Shown: positions 22,876 to 30,593 of the stretch, piece by piece
Numbering within the stretch: the first letter of the stretch is position 1
Layout of the letters: each line of letters begins with the position of its first letter
NCBI GenBank assembly: GCA_027307325.1
Contig: DAHUXE010000018.1
Span: 1 to 33,615 of the forward strand
Origin: Gammaproteobacteria bacterium
GTDB lineage: Bacteria > Pseudomonadota > Gammaproteobacteria > Steroidobacterales > Steroidobacteraceae
Length of the DNA stretch: 33,615 nucleotides
Direction of reading: 5' to 3'
Notes under the pieces: generated by a model
Told to the model about the DNA's origin: nothing
Databases searched by the model: none
What the model saw: only the letters and a program-made list of their open reading frames with translations
Position numbers and translations under genes: made by a program

Positions 22876-24579
22876 ATGGATCCGCGCCCGAAGCTGCCCC
22901 CCGAGGGGTCCCTACGCCCAGGCAGCGACCTGGACCGCACCGACGAGCTTCCGATTCCGGACCTCAGGGCTTATGAGGCCGCCGCTCACGATCCCCTCGC
23001 CGAAACCTGGGTGCAGCCCGGGCTGTCGCCGGGTGTAGCCGAGGGCGCCGAGGATCCCCTGCAGACCGCGGCGGCCAACCTGCGCGAGGCGCAGGGGCTG
23101 CTCGCGGGCCGCGGCGCACGCCTGGCGGAGGTCGAGCATGCGCTCGAAGAGGCGCACACCGCACGCTCGGCCGCCGAGCGGCGCGTCGAGCAACTGACCG
23201 GGGAGCTCGCCGACGCGCGCGCCGCCGCGGAGCGCGGCGAGGCGCAGCATGCGGCGGAGCTCGCCGCGGCACGCACTGCGGCCGGGCAGCGCGAGGCCGA
23301 GCTCCGCGAGGAGCTCGAGCGGGCTCGTGCGGCGGCCGGGCAGCAGGCCAGCGACCTCGCGGAGGAGCTCGCCGCGGCGCGCGAAGCCGCCGAGCAGGCG
23401 CGCACCCGCGCCGCAACCTACTTCGAATCGTTGCAGTCCGCCGAGCGGCGCCGCTCGCTGTTCGAGGGGCAGCTGTCGGACCTCGGGGACCAGATCGACG
23501 CGCACGAGACCGACCACGCCCGCCTGACGCGCGAGCTCGCCGGCCGCGCCATGCGCGCCGGAGAGCTCGAGTCGGACCTGAGCGAGCGCGCGGCGCGCAT
23601 CGCCGGTCTCGACGGTCAGGTAGCGACGCTCGGCACGGCCCTCCGCGAGCGCGACGTCGAGCTCGCGCGGCTGCGCGCCGTGGAGGCGACCCTCACCGCG
23701 GCGCTCGACGCAGCACGCGCCACGGGCAAGGCCGCGAGCGCGTGCGCCACCGAGCACGAATCCGCCCTCGCCGAGGCGCGCAGCCGCGGCACGGCGCTCG
23801 AGGCGGAGCTGGCCGCAGAGCGCGAGAGCGGTGCGCAGCGCGCCGAGGAGCTCACCAGGGTGCGCGGCGAGGCCGAGGAATGGGCCGGAGCCCTGCGCAC
23901 CGCCCAGCACGAGCGCATCGGTCACCTCGCCGGCATCGCCGCGGGCGAAGCGCGCGTGCAGCAGCTCGAGGACCGGATGGCGGAGCAGGTGGAGATGCGG
24001 CGCACGCTGCAGACCGCCGCGGACGCCGCCGTCGCACGCGCGCACGAGCTCGAGGCGGACGTGCGCGCCGCCGAGGAGAACATCGCGCGGCTCGAGTCGC
24101 AGCTGCGCGGCCGCGACGCGCGCGTCGCGGAGCTCGAGAAGGCCAATCAGCAGTGGCGCCAGACGCTCGATGAGAGTCGCGCGGCGCACGTGGCCACCGA
24201 CACCCACCAGGCGCTGCGCGAGCGGGCGCATGCCCAGGCCGGCGAGGGCGCGGTGCGCGAGCCGGCGCCCGACGGCGCGATGCGCCTGCTGATCCGCAGC
24301 GACGGCGGGCGCGAGGTAGTGCACGTGCTCGGGCGCAAGACCACCATCGGCCGCACCGACGACAACGATCTGCAGATCGACGTCAAGTACATCAGCCGCC
24401 ACCACGCGGTGATCCTGGCCGGCCCCGCCCACACCATCATCGAGGACCTGAACAGCACCAACGGCGTGCTGGTCAACGGCCGCCGCGTCACGCGGCAGAT
24501 CCTCAACGACGGCGATCAGGTAACCATCGCGCGCGCCGAATACCGCTTCGCGCTGCGCCGCACCGGCGAGAAGCGCTGA
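22876..24579 (+). CDS. Long coiled-coil protein with C-terminal FHA domain
   Basis: The 567-residue protein has a Pro-rich N-terminus (1-60). It continues with about 390 residues of uninterrupted Ala/Glu/Arg-rich heptads that predict a long coiled coil (about 65-455). A C-terminal FHA domain (about 475-560) has the binding residues in place: VLGRKTTIGR, the YISRHHAVI loop, and EDLNSTNGVLVNG. FHA domains bind phosphothreonine peptides, so a Ser/Thr-kinase partner is implied, though none is in the window. There are no membrane segments, so it is cytoplasmic and probably a scaffold. GGGGA and GAAG precede the ATG. Expression appears to depend on a CRP-like factor. The neighbours (hydrolase upstream, ilvA 34 bases downstream) give no functional clue; ilvA could be cotranscribed. 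Confidence 0.88.
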   Translation: MDPRPKLPPEGSLRPGSDLDRTDELPIPDLRAYEAAAHDPLAETWVQPGLSPGVAEGAEDPLQTAAANLREAQGLLAGRGARLAEVEHALEEAHTARSAAERRVEQLTGELADARAAAERGEAQHAAELAAARTAAGQREAELREELERARAAAGQQASDLAEELAAAREAAEQARTRAATYFESLQSAERRRSLFEGQLSDLGDQIDAHETDHARLTRELAGRAMRAGELESDLSERAARIAGLDGQVATLGTALRERDVELARLRAVEATLTAALDAARATGKAASACATEHESALAEARSRGTALEAELAAERESGAQRAEELTRVRGEAEEWAGALRTAQHERIGHLAGIAAGEARVQQLEDRMAEQVEMRRTLQTAADAAVARAHELEADVRAAEENIARLESQLRGRDARVAELEKANQQWRQTLDESRAAHVATDTHQALRERAHAQAGEGAVREPAPDGAMRLLIRSDGGREVVHVLGRKTTIGRTDDNDLQIDVKYISRHHAVILAGPAHTIIEDLNSTNGVLVNGRRVTRQILNDGDQVTIARAEYRFALRRTGEKR

Positions 24580-24613
24580 CAGCGGCACGCCGCGTTCGCT
24601 AAGCTCGCCTCCC

Positions 24614-26131
24614 GTGGCGAGCCCCTACATCGAGAAGATCCTCAAGGCGCGCGTCTACGACGTCGCGATCGAGTCGCCGCTCGAGGCGGCCGCGCGCCTG
24701 TCGCGCCGGCTCGGCAACGAGGTGCTGCTGAAGCGCGAGGATCTGCAGCCGGTGTTCTCCTTCAAGCTGCGCGGCGCCTACAACCGCATCGCGCACCTGG
24801 GCGAGGCGGCCGCCGCCCGCGGGGTGGTGTGCGCCTCGGCCGGCAACCACGCGCAGGGGGTGGCGCTCGCCGCGCGCCGCCGCTCGATCCCCGCGCTCAT
24901 CGTCATGCCGGAGACGACGCCGCTCATCAAGGTGCAGGCGGTCATCGACCTCGGCGCCGAGGTCGTGCTGCACGGCGACGACTACGACTCGGCGCTCGAG
25001 CGCGCGCTCGCCCTGGAGCGCGAGCGCAACCTGGTGTTCGTGCACCCCTTCGACGATCCGGACGTCATTGCCGGGCAGGGCACCATCGCGGTGGAGATCC
25101 TGCGCCAGTCGGGCGGCAGCCTGGATGCGATCTTCGTGCCGGTCGGCGGCGGGGGACTGCTGGCCGGCGTCGCCGTGTACGTGAAGTACCTGTACCCGGG
25201 CGTGAAGGTGATCGGGGTCGAGCCGCGCGATGCCGCCGGCATGTACGAGTCGCTGCGGGCGGGCCGGCGCGTCACGCTCGAGCGCGTCGGTATCTTCGCC
25301 GACGGCGTGGCCGTGCGGCGCGTCGGGGAGGAGCCTTTTGCGCTGTGCCGCCGCACCGTCGACGAGATCCTGCTCACCGACACCGACGAGATCTGCGCTG
25401 CGATCCAGGACGTGTTCGAGGACACGCGCTCGATCGTCGAGCCGGCCGGGGCGCTCGCGGTGGCGGGGCTGAAGCAGTATGTCGCGCGCGAGGGCTGGCG
25501 CGGCCGGCGCCTGGTGGCGATCAACAGCGGCGCCAACATGAACTTCGACCGGCTGCGCCACGTGGCGGAGCGTGCCGACATCGGCGGGCAGCGCGAGGCG
25601 CTGTTCGCGGTGGTGATCCCGGAGCAACCGGGCAGCTTCCTGCGCTTTTGCGAGACGCTCGGCAAGCGCAGCGTCACCGAGTTCAACTACCGCTACGCCG
25701 GCCCGGAGGCTGCGCAGATCTTCGTGGGCCTGGCGCTATCGCAGGGGCGCGCCGAGAAGGATGCGGTCGCAGCTCAGCTGCGCGCCGCGGGCTTTGCCGT
25801 CACCGACATGACCGACGACGAGATGGCGAAGCTGCACGTGCGCTACATGGTGGGCGGGCATGCGCGTGGCCTCGGGCACGAGCTGCTCTACCGCTTCGAG
25901 TTCCCGGAGCGGCCGGGGGCGCTGCTCAAGTTCCTGCAGGCGATCGGCTCGCGCTGGAACATCAGCCTGTTCCATTACCGCAATCACGGCTCGGATTACG
26001 GGCGCGTGCTGGCGGGAATCCAGGTTCCGCCCGCGACCCGCGCCGAATTCCTCGAGCACCTGCGGGAGCTCCACTACGCCTGCGTCGAGGAGACCGCCAA
26101 CCCGGCGTACAAGATGTTCCTTTCTAGTTAG
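24614..26131 (+). CDS. ilvA: Biosynthetic L-threonine dehydratase (threonine deaminase)
   Basis: The 505-residue PLP enzyme has the cofactor lysine Lys51 in FSFKLRGAYN, SAGNHAQG, the phosphate-binding VGGGGLLAGVA loop and NSGANMNFDRL. Two ACT-like regulatory domains follow (about 330-405 and 420-500, with ERPGALLKFLQAI). The two ACT-like domains and the length equal those of E. coli IlvA (514), the isoleucine-inhibited form that makes 2-oxobutanoate for isoleucine synthesis. The start is GTG at 24614, 34 bases after the FHA gene; the Shine-Dalgarno sequence is poor. Its product feeds the acetolactate synthase encoded about 11 kb upstream in the window. It ends in TAG, followed immediately by a hairpin cluster. 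Confidence 0.95.
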   Translation: MASPYIEKILKARVYDVAIESPLEAAARLSRRLGNEVLLKREDLQPVFSFKLRGAYNRIAHLGEAAAARGVVCASAGNHAQGVALAARRRSIPALIVMPETTPLIKVQAVIDLGAEVVLHGDDYDSALERALALERERNLVFVHPFDDPDVIAGQGTIAVEILRQSGGSLDAIFVPVGGGGLLAGVAVYVKYLYPGVKVIGVEPRDAAGMYESLRAGRRVTLERVGIFADGVAVRRVGEEPFALCRRTVDEILLTDTDEICAAIQDVFEDTRSIVEPAGALAVAGLKQYVAREGWRGRRLVAINSGANMNFDRLRHVAERADIGGQREALFAVVIPEQPGSFLRFCETLGKRSVTEFNYRYAGPEAAQIFVGLALSQGRAEKDAVAAQLRAAGFAVTDMTDDEMAKLHVRYMVGGHARGLGHELLYRFEFPERPGALLKFLQAIGSRWNISLFHYRNHGSDYGRVLAGIQVPPATRAEFLEHLRELHYACVEETANPAYKMFLSS

Positions 26132-26135
26132 ATTG

Positions 26136-26163
26136 GCCGAAATCGCCTGACGGCGATTTCGGC
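26136..26163. terminator. Perfect 12-bp hairpin after ilvA
   Basis: GCCGAAATCGCC pairs with GGCGATTTCGGC around TGAC, four bases after the ilvA stop. It probably ends or protects the ilvA message, although no T-run follows. An 11-base piece of it (GCGATTTCGGC) recurs at 26224. Confidence 0.6.
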
Positions 26164-26242
26164 AGACATCACTCCGTCGGCCGCCGGCAAAAAGCGTGGT
26201 TTTTGCCGGCTGTGCATCAGGGAGCGATTTCGGCGGACATCA
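26153..26242. repeat. 19-base direct repeat flanking the second hairpin
   Basis: GCGATTTCGGCAGACATCA (26153-26171) recurs with one mismatch at 26224-26242, 71 bases later. The second copy includes the stop codon of the minus-strand transporter gene. Together with the inverted copy at 26136-26146 this makes three occurrences of one 11-mer in about 100 bases. Confidence 0.75.
26183..26210. terminator. Second hairpin, bidirectional terminator-like
   Basis: GCCGGCAAAAA pairs perfectly with TTTTTGCCGGC around GCGTGG. The A/T half of the stem gives a T-tract on either strand, so it can act for both converging genes (ilvA and the AI-2E transporter). Confidence 0.6.
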
Positions 26243-27295
26243 GGTCTCCCGGCTCTCGAGCTGCCACTCGCGCCAGATCGCGAGCAGCACCGCGAGGATC
26301 ACCGGGCCTACGAACAACCCGACGAGCCCGAGGGCGGCGAGCCCGCCGAGCACGCCGAACAGCACCACCAGGAACGGAATCTGCGCCTCGCGGCTGATGA
26401 GGAACGGGCGCACGATGTGGTCGGTCCAGCCCATGACGACGCCGCCCCAGACGAGCAGGCCGACGCCCGCGACGGTATTGCCCTCGAGCAGCAGCCACGC
26501 CGTCACGCACACCCAGATGGTGGGCGCCGCGAACGGGATGAGGCCGCACACGGTGGTGAGGGCCGCGAGAAACACCGGCGCGCCGACCCCGGCGAACCAG
26601 TAGCCGATGCCGACCAGCAGCCCCTGCACGAGCGCGGCGAGCACCAGCCCGTAGACCACCGCCTTGACGGTCTGGCCGATGGCCGTCAGGTAGTTGTGCA
26701 CGCGCGGACCGAGCACGTGCTCGAGCGCGCGCCGCAGCTGTCCGGCGACCTGGGCGCCGTCGCGGTACACGAAGAACAGGCTCACTACGGTGAGCAGCAG
26801 CTTGGCCGCGTTGCGGCTGATGCCGCCGATCAGGTGCGCGATCTGCTCGCGGGAGTGGTCGAGGACGTTGCGCAGCTCCGCTCCGAGCGCGTTCGGGTCC
26901 TGGGTGGCGCGCGCCGCCAGCTCCTGCAGCTGGTCGCCGATCCACGGGAGTCTGAGCACCGCCGGCGGCAGCGTGCCGCCGGCGAGCAGCTCCTGCAGAT
27001 GGTGGTAGACGTGCAGCAGCTCGATGCGCACCACGACCGCGAGCCACGCGAGCGGCGCGATGACCGCGGCGCTCACGACGGTGGTCATAACGAGTGCGGC
27101 GATGACGCTGCGGCCGCGGCAGCGGGCGAGCAGCCACTCGTAGCCCGGCCAGCTGACGTAGGCGAGGATCGCCGCCCACACCACCGGCACGATGAAGGGA
27201 TCGAGCACCAGGAAGCCGAGCAGCAGCAGCCCGCCCAGCATTGCCACGGTGAGGAAGCGGCGCGGCCAGGGTACCGGGGGCGGCTCCTGCGTCAC
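26240..27295 (-). CDS. AI-2E family (PerM-like) membrane protein
   Basis: The 351-residue protein has the eight-helix pattern of the AI-2E/PerM family. Two N-terminal helix pairs (about 14-50 and 62-85) come first. A soluble stretch (about 90-165) is followed by ISRNAAKLLLTVVSLFFVYRDG. The closing helices carry LIPFAAPTIWV, GWTDHIVRPFLIS and PFLVVLFGVLGGLAALGLVGLFVGPVILA. Family members are trimer- or oligomer-forming inner-membrane exporters; autoinducer-2 transport is documented for only a few, and some exchange Na+/H+. The GTG start at 27295 overlaps the stop of the upstream gene by four bases (GTGA), so the two are translationally coupled. It converges with ilvA. Confidence 0.88.
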   Translation of the reverse strand: MTQEPPPVPWPRRFLTVAMLGGLLLLGFLVLDPFIVPVVWAAILAYVSWPGYEWLLARCRGRSVIAALVMTTVVSAAVIAPLAWLAVVVRIELLHVYHHLQELLAGGTLPPAVLRLPWIGDQLQELAARATQDPNALGAELRNVLDHSREQIAHLIGGISRNAAKLLLTVVSLFFVYRDGAQVAGQLRRALEHVLGPRVHNYLTAIGQTVKAVVYGLVLAALVQGLLVGIGYWFAGVGAPVFLAALTTVCGLIPFAAPTIWVCVTAWLLLEGNTVAGVGLLVWGGVVMGWTDHIVRPFLISREAQIPFLVVLFGVLGGLAALGLVGLFVGPVILAVLLAIWREWQLESRET

Positions 27296-27768
27296 TGCAG
27301 GCCCGCCGCGTCGGAGGCGATCATGGTGAGCGCGAGCAGCGTGCAGGTCGCGAGACTCAGATTGCGCCGCAGGCCGAGATATGCGCCCGGCAGCAGGCGC
27401 CCGAGCGAGCGGTGCTCGTAGAGCCAGAAGAGCCCGAAGCCGACGGTGAGCAACGCGAGCGCGCGCTGGCCGCCGACGACGACCGCGCTTGCTGCCAGCA
27501 GGGCGGGGGCGGCCGCCGCCGTCATGCGCGCCGCCGTCGGCGGCAAGCGCCTGGCGAGCGCGAGTCCCCAGTGCACGGCGCCGGTGGAGGCGAGCAGCAC
27601 CGCACCCCAGGCGATCGCGCCGCGTTGTGCGAGCTCGCGCCCGGCGTAGCCGGAGAGCGCCGCCTCGCCGGCGAGACAGACGATGAGCGGCGCCACCGCC
27701 ACATAGCCCAGCAGCTCGGCGGCGGTGCCGAGCCTGACGGGTGCGGTGTCGTCTTCGAGCGGCTTCAC
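27292..27768 (-). CDS. DUF3429-like inner-membrane protein
   Basis: The 158-residue protein has four to five hydrophobic helices. The segment IAWGAVLLASTGAVHWGLAL carries the 'GAVHWG' signature of DUF3429 proteins, a family of unknown function. The C-terminal half has further helices and FGLFWLYEHRSL. The start is uncertain: GTG at 27768 begins a short polar stretch before the first helix, while earlier in-frame starts would run antisense into the cobalamin riboswitch. The coding frame overlaps the next gene by GTGA, so the pair forms a two-gene operon. It diverges from the btuB leader. Confidence 0.7.
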   Translation of the reverse strand: MKPLEDDTAPVRLGTAAELLGYVAVAPLIVCLAGEAALSGYAGRELAQRGAIAWGAVLLASTGAVHWGLALARRLPPTAARMTAAAAPALLAASAVVVGGQRALALLTVGFGLFWLYEHRSLGRLLPGAYLGLRRNLSLATCTLLALTMIASDAAGLQ

Positions 27769-27849
27769 GGCGGCCGATGATGCCACGCGGCGCGGCGCGA
27801 TGAATTGTCTTGACGACGCACCGCGGCTGCAGGCAGGCTTCGCGCGGCG

Positions 27850-28041
27850 TGAGGTGCCCGTCCCGCGAGGGAACGGGTAATACGGGAAGTCCGGTGCGGA
27901 TTCGTCCAAACCCGGCGCTGCCCCCGCAACGGTAATCGAGATCAGGCGGATCACGAGCCACTGCATCCGGCAAGAAATGGGTGCGGGAAGGCGATCCACC
28001 AGGAGGCTTCAGGCCTCCGCTCGAGAGCCCGGAGACCGGCC
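27850..28041 (+). promoter_or_regulatory. Cobalamin (B12) riboswitch
   Basis: The leader of btuB carries the conserved blocks in order: AGGTGCC, AGGGAA, GGGAAG...GGTGC, GCTGCCCCCGCAACGGTAA, the B12 box GCCACTG at 27957-27963, GGGAAGGCG, and the closing GAGCCCGGAGACCGGCC at 28025-28041. This is the adenosyl/aquocobalamin class that represses vitamin B12 uptake genes when cobalamin is abundant. About 130 bases of expression platform separate it from the btuB start. Confidence 0.95.
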
Positions 28042-28114
28042 TTGCGCATCACCGTTGGACGTCGCGGCGGGCGACGCTGGTCGAACGGTGTGCGCCCGAC
28101 GGCGCAGACCTGCC

Positions 28115-28164
28115 AGCTCCTGACACGACGTGTCGACGCGCACGGGTGTGTGCTTTAGGGAGCT
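28115..28164 (+). promoter_or_regulatory. btuB: Predicted ribosome-site-sequestering expression platform of btuB
   Basis: AGCTCC (28115-28120) is complementary to GGAGCT (28159-28164), which overlaps the btuB Shine-Dalgarno sequence AGGGAG. A nested stem GACAC/GTGTC (28122-28134) would hold the two together. There is no T-run before the gene, so translational rather than transcriptional control is the more likely mode. Inference from pairing only. Confidence 0.45.
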
Positions 28165-28170
28165 CTTGCC

Positions 28171-30078
28171 ATGTCTCAAGGCCTGGTCTCGCGCCGCGCG
28201 CTCAGCAGCGTGGCTTTGGTGCTGGTTTTGCGGGTAGCGGCGGTCTGGGGCCAGCAGTCGCCGCCGTCGCAGCCGGGATCCAGCGAGCAGCTCGAGCAGG
28301 TGATCGTCACCGCCGCGCGCGTGCCGGAGCCCGAGGACCAGTCGTTCTTCTCCTCGACGGTGCTGAGGCGCGCCGACATCGAGGCGCGCCAGGTGTCCTC
28401 GGTCGAGGATCTGCTCGCCGATCTCGCCGGCATCAACGTCGACCGCTCCGGTGGCCTCGGACAGCAGAGCTCGGTGTTCATCCGCGGCGCGGACTCCGAC
28501 CACACGCTGCTGCTCATCGACGGCGTGCGGGTCGGCTCGGCGACCCTCGGCATCGCGCCCTTCGAGATCATTCCGCTCGAGCAGATCGATCACATCGAAG
28601 TGGTGCGCGGTCCGCGCTCGACGCTCTACGGCTCGGACGCGGTCGGCGGCGTCATCCAGATCTTCACCCGCCAGGCGGGCGAGCCCGGCGCGACGCTCGG
28701 CGGCAGCGCCATGACCGGCAGCTACGACACGCATGAGCTCACCGGCTACGCGGCGGCGCGCGGCCGCGCAGCCTGGGGCAGTGTTTCCGGCGACGTGCTC
28801 ACGACCGCAGGCATCGCCGCCTGCCTGCCGTCGGCGGTCGCCGGCTGCTTCGACCCGGCCGCCCCGCAGCTGCCCGACGGGCACCAGAACCGCTCGGGCT
28901 CGCTCAGCGTCGGCGCGCAGCTCACCGGGCAGCTCACGGCCTCCGCCGACGTGCTCTATACCCACGGCTGGACCGCCTTCGACGGCGCGGGGTTCGACGA
29001 TCGGCTGGATTTCCAGGAGAAAGTCTTCAGCGCGCACCTCGACCAGGCGCTCGGCAGCAGCTGGCACCTGAAGCTCATGGCGGGACGCGACGCGGATGAC
29101 GAGCGCGATTTTCTCGATCCCACACCCGTCGGCACCTTCGACACGGTGCGCAACAGCGCGAGTGTGCAGGCCGACGGCAAGCTCGGCGCGGCGCTCAGGC
29201 TCATCAGCGGCGTCGACTACGAGGACGTGCACGTCGACAGCGATACCCCGTTTGCGGTGACCTCGCGGACTACCCGCGCGGGCTTCGGCGAGCTGCACGC
29301 CGACCTCGGCGGCTGGTCAGCGCTCGCCGGCGCGCGCTACGAAGACAACGAGCAGTTCGGCGCGCACTGGACGGAGAACCTCGGGCTGAGCCGCAGGCTC
29401 GGCGAGGGCGTGCGCTTCATACTCACCTGGGGCACGGCGTTCCGCGCGCCGACCTTCGATGAGCTCTACTTCCCGGGGTTCGGCAACCCGAACCTGAAGC
29501 CCGAGACCTCGCAGTCATGGGAGACGGGGCTCGAGGGCGCCGGCGGCGCGCTGCGCTGGTCGGTGCACGCCTATCAGACCACCATCGACGAGGAGATCTC
29601 GATCGACCCGCTGACTTTCCTGCCGCTCAACATCAACAGGTCGCGCATCCGCGGCGTCGAGGTGCAGGGCGACTGGCGCGGCGCCGACTGGGTGGTGGGA
29701 GGACAGCTCACCGGGCTCGAGCCGCTCAACGTCTCTGCGGGAGCCGGGTACGACGACCTGCTGCCCCGCCGCCCGCAACAGAGCGCCAGCCTCACCGTGC
29801 GCCGGCTGCTGCGTGCGGCCGCTGCGGGCGGCGCCGCTGGATCGGTGGGTGTGGTCGCGCGCTGGGAGGGACGCCGTTACGACGACCTCGCGAACACGCT
29901 GCCGATGGGGGGCTACCTGACGGTCGACCTGCTGACGCAGTGGCGGCTCGCCCGCGACTGGACGCTGGAGGCGAAGGCGGCGAACGTCTTCGACCGCAGC
30001 TATCAGACGGCGGCATACTATGCGCAGCCAGGCCGGAGCTACGGCGTCACGATCCGCTATCGCTCCAGCCTGCAGTAG
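28171..30078 (+). CDS. btuB: TonB-dependent cobalamin receptor BtuB
   Basis: The 635-residue protein has a signal peptide (about 1-28) and a TonB box QVIVTAAR (about 43-50). The plug domain (about 55-165) carries SVFIRGADSDHTLLLIDGVRVG and IEVVRGPRSTLYGSDAVGGVIQIFTR. The 22-strand barrel carries FRAPTFDELYFPGFGNPNLKPETS and ends in a short strand near SYGVTIRYRSSLQ. This is the BtuB pattern, and the cobalamin riboswitch upstream supports the substrate. It imports vitamin B12 across the outer membrane with TonB/ExbBD energy. No btuCDF or cob genes are nearby. AGGGAG lies nine bases before the ATG. It is followed after 11 bases by a DUF4870 gene. Confidence 0.94.
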   Translation: MSQGLVSRRALSSVALVLVLRVAAVWGQQSPPSQPGSSEQLEQVIVTAARVPEPEDQSFFSSTVLRRADIEARQVSSVEDLLADLAGINVDRSGGLGQQSSVFIRGADSDHTLLLIDGVRVGSATLGIAPFEIIPLEQIDHIEVVRGPRSTLYGSDAVGGVIQIFTRQAGEPGATLGGSAMTGSYDTHELTGYAAARGRAAWGSVSGDVLTTAGIAACLPSAVAGCFDPAAPQLPDGHQNRSGSLSVGAQLTGQLTASADVLYTHGWTAFDGAGFDDRLDFQEKVFSAHLDQALGSSWHLKLMAGRDADDERDFLDPTPVGTFDTVRNSASVQADGKLGAALRLISGVDYEDVHVDSDTPFAVTSRTTRAGFGELHADLGGWSALAGARYEDNEQFGAHWTENLGLSRRLGEGVRFILTWGTAFRAPTFDELYFPGFGNPNLKPETSQSWETGLEGAGGALRWSVHAYQTTIDEEISIDPLTFLPLNINRSRIRGVEVQGDWRGADWVVGGQLTGLEPLNVSAGAGYDDLLPRRPQQSASLTVRRLLRAAAAGGAAGSVGVVARWEGRRYDDLANTLPMGGYLTVDLLTQWRLARDWTLEAKAANVFDRSYQTAAYYAQPGRSYGVTIRYRSSLQ

Positions 30079-30089
30079 GGAGGGTCGAC

Positions 30090-30470
30090 ATGGGCGAGCC
30101 CGGCGCGGGCTCGGCGCCGGGTGCGGCGCCGAGCGAGAACGAGCGCACCTGGGGAATGCTGGCGCATCTCGCGGCGCTGGCGGGGCTCGTCATGCCGCTC
30201 ATCGGCAACGTGGTGGTGCCGCTGCTCATCTGGCACAGCTGGCGCAACCGCTCGGCCTTCGTCGGCGAGCAGGCTCTCGAGAGCCTCAACTTCAACATCT
30301 CGGTGTCGATCGGCGCGGTGGTCTGCGGCGTACTGACGCTGGTGTTCATCGGCTTCCTGCTCGGCACGGCGCTCTTCGTCGCCTGGCTCGCGCTCACCCT
30401 CATCGCCGCGATCAAGGCGAGCGAGGGAGTCAACTATCGGTATCCCTTTTCGCTGCGGCTGGTCAAGTAA
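30090..30470 (+). CDS. DUF4870-family membrane protein
   Basis: The 126-residue protein has a Gly/Ala/Pro-rich start, then NERTWGMLAHLAALAGLVMPLIGNVVVPLLIW, FVGEQALESLNFNISVSI and a final pair of hydrophobic helices ending in YRYPFSLRLV. This is the DUF4870/Tic20-like pattern: three to four helices and a conserved 'ALNFQ/NFNI' motif. The function is unknown. GGGAGGG lies five bases before the ATG. It follows btuB by 11 bases and is probably cotranscribed with it, so it may also respond to cobalamin. Confidence 0.85.
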   Translation: MGEPGAGSAPGAAPSENERTWGMLAHLAALAGLVMPLIGNVVVPLLIWHSWRNRSAFVGEQALESLNFNISVSIGAVVCGVLTLVFIGFLLGTALFVAWLALTLIAAIKASEGVNYRYPFSLRLVK

Positions 30471-30500
30471 GCAGCGGAGCGTGAGGGGTTCCCCGCGGCG

Positions 30501-30521
30501 ATAGTTAAGCAAGTGCTTAAC
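30501..30521. promoter_or_regulatory. Palindromic operator-like site, copy 2 (see 10960-10983)
   Basis: GTTAAGCA and TGCTTAAC are perfectly complementary around AG, preceded by CGGCGATA. With flanks it matches the reverse complement of the 10960-10988 site at 23 of 26 positions. It sits 31 bases after the DUF4870 stop and 46 bases before the LexA box of the radical SAM gene, a plausible operator position. The binding factor is unknown; an ArsR-type repressor fits by shape. Confidence 0.5.
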
Positions 30522-30567
30522 CCGTGGCGAGGCGGACCCGTTGGCGCGCACCGCCGCTGTACGCCAA

Positions 30568-30587
30568 TACTGTATGGGCGTACAGTG
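30568..30587 (+). promoter_or_regulatory. LexA (SOS) box
   Basis: TACTGTATGGGCGTACAGTG contains CTGT-N8-ACAG exactly (30570-30573 and 30582-30585), with the favoured TA flank on the left. This is the LexA operator of gamma- and betaproteobacteria. It ends six bases before the ATG at 30594, so it would cover the core promoter. A further dyad, CTGTACGCC/GGCGTACAG (30557-30585), overlaps it. Confidence 0.85.
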
Positions 30588-30593
30588 CTATCG

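Noticed and set aside
22912-24588. Long minus-strand open frame opposite the FHA gene
   Set aside because: It mirrors the Ala/Glu/Arg heptad coding of the real gene and shows no recognisable motif.
30513-30593. Upstream GTG start for the radical SAM gene
   Set aside because: It would place the LexA box and the palindrome's right arm inside the coding sequence, and the added residues are unlike the family N-terminus.
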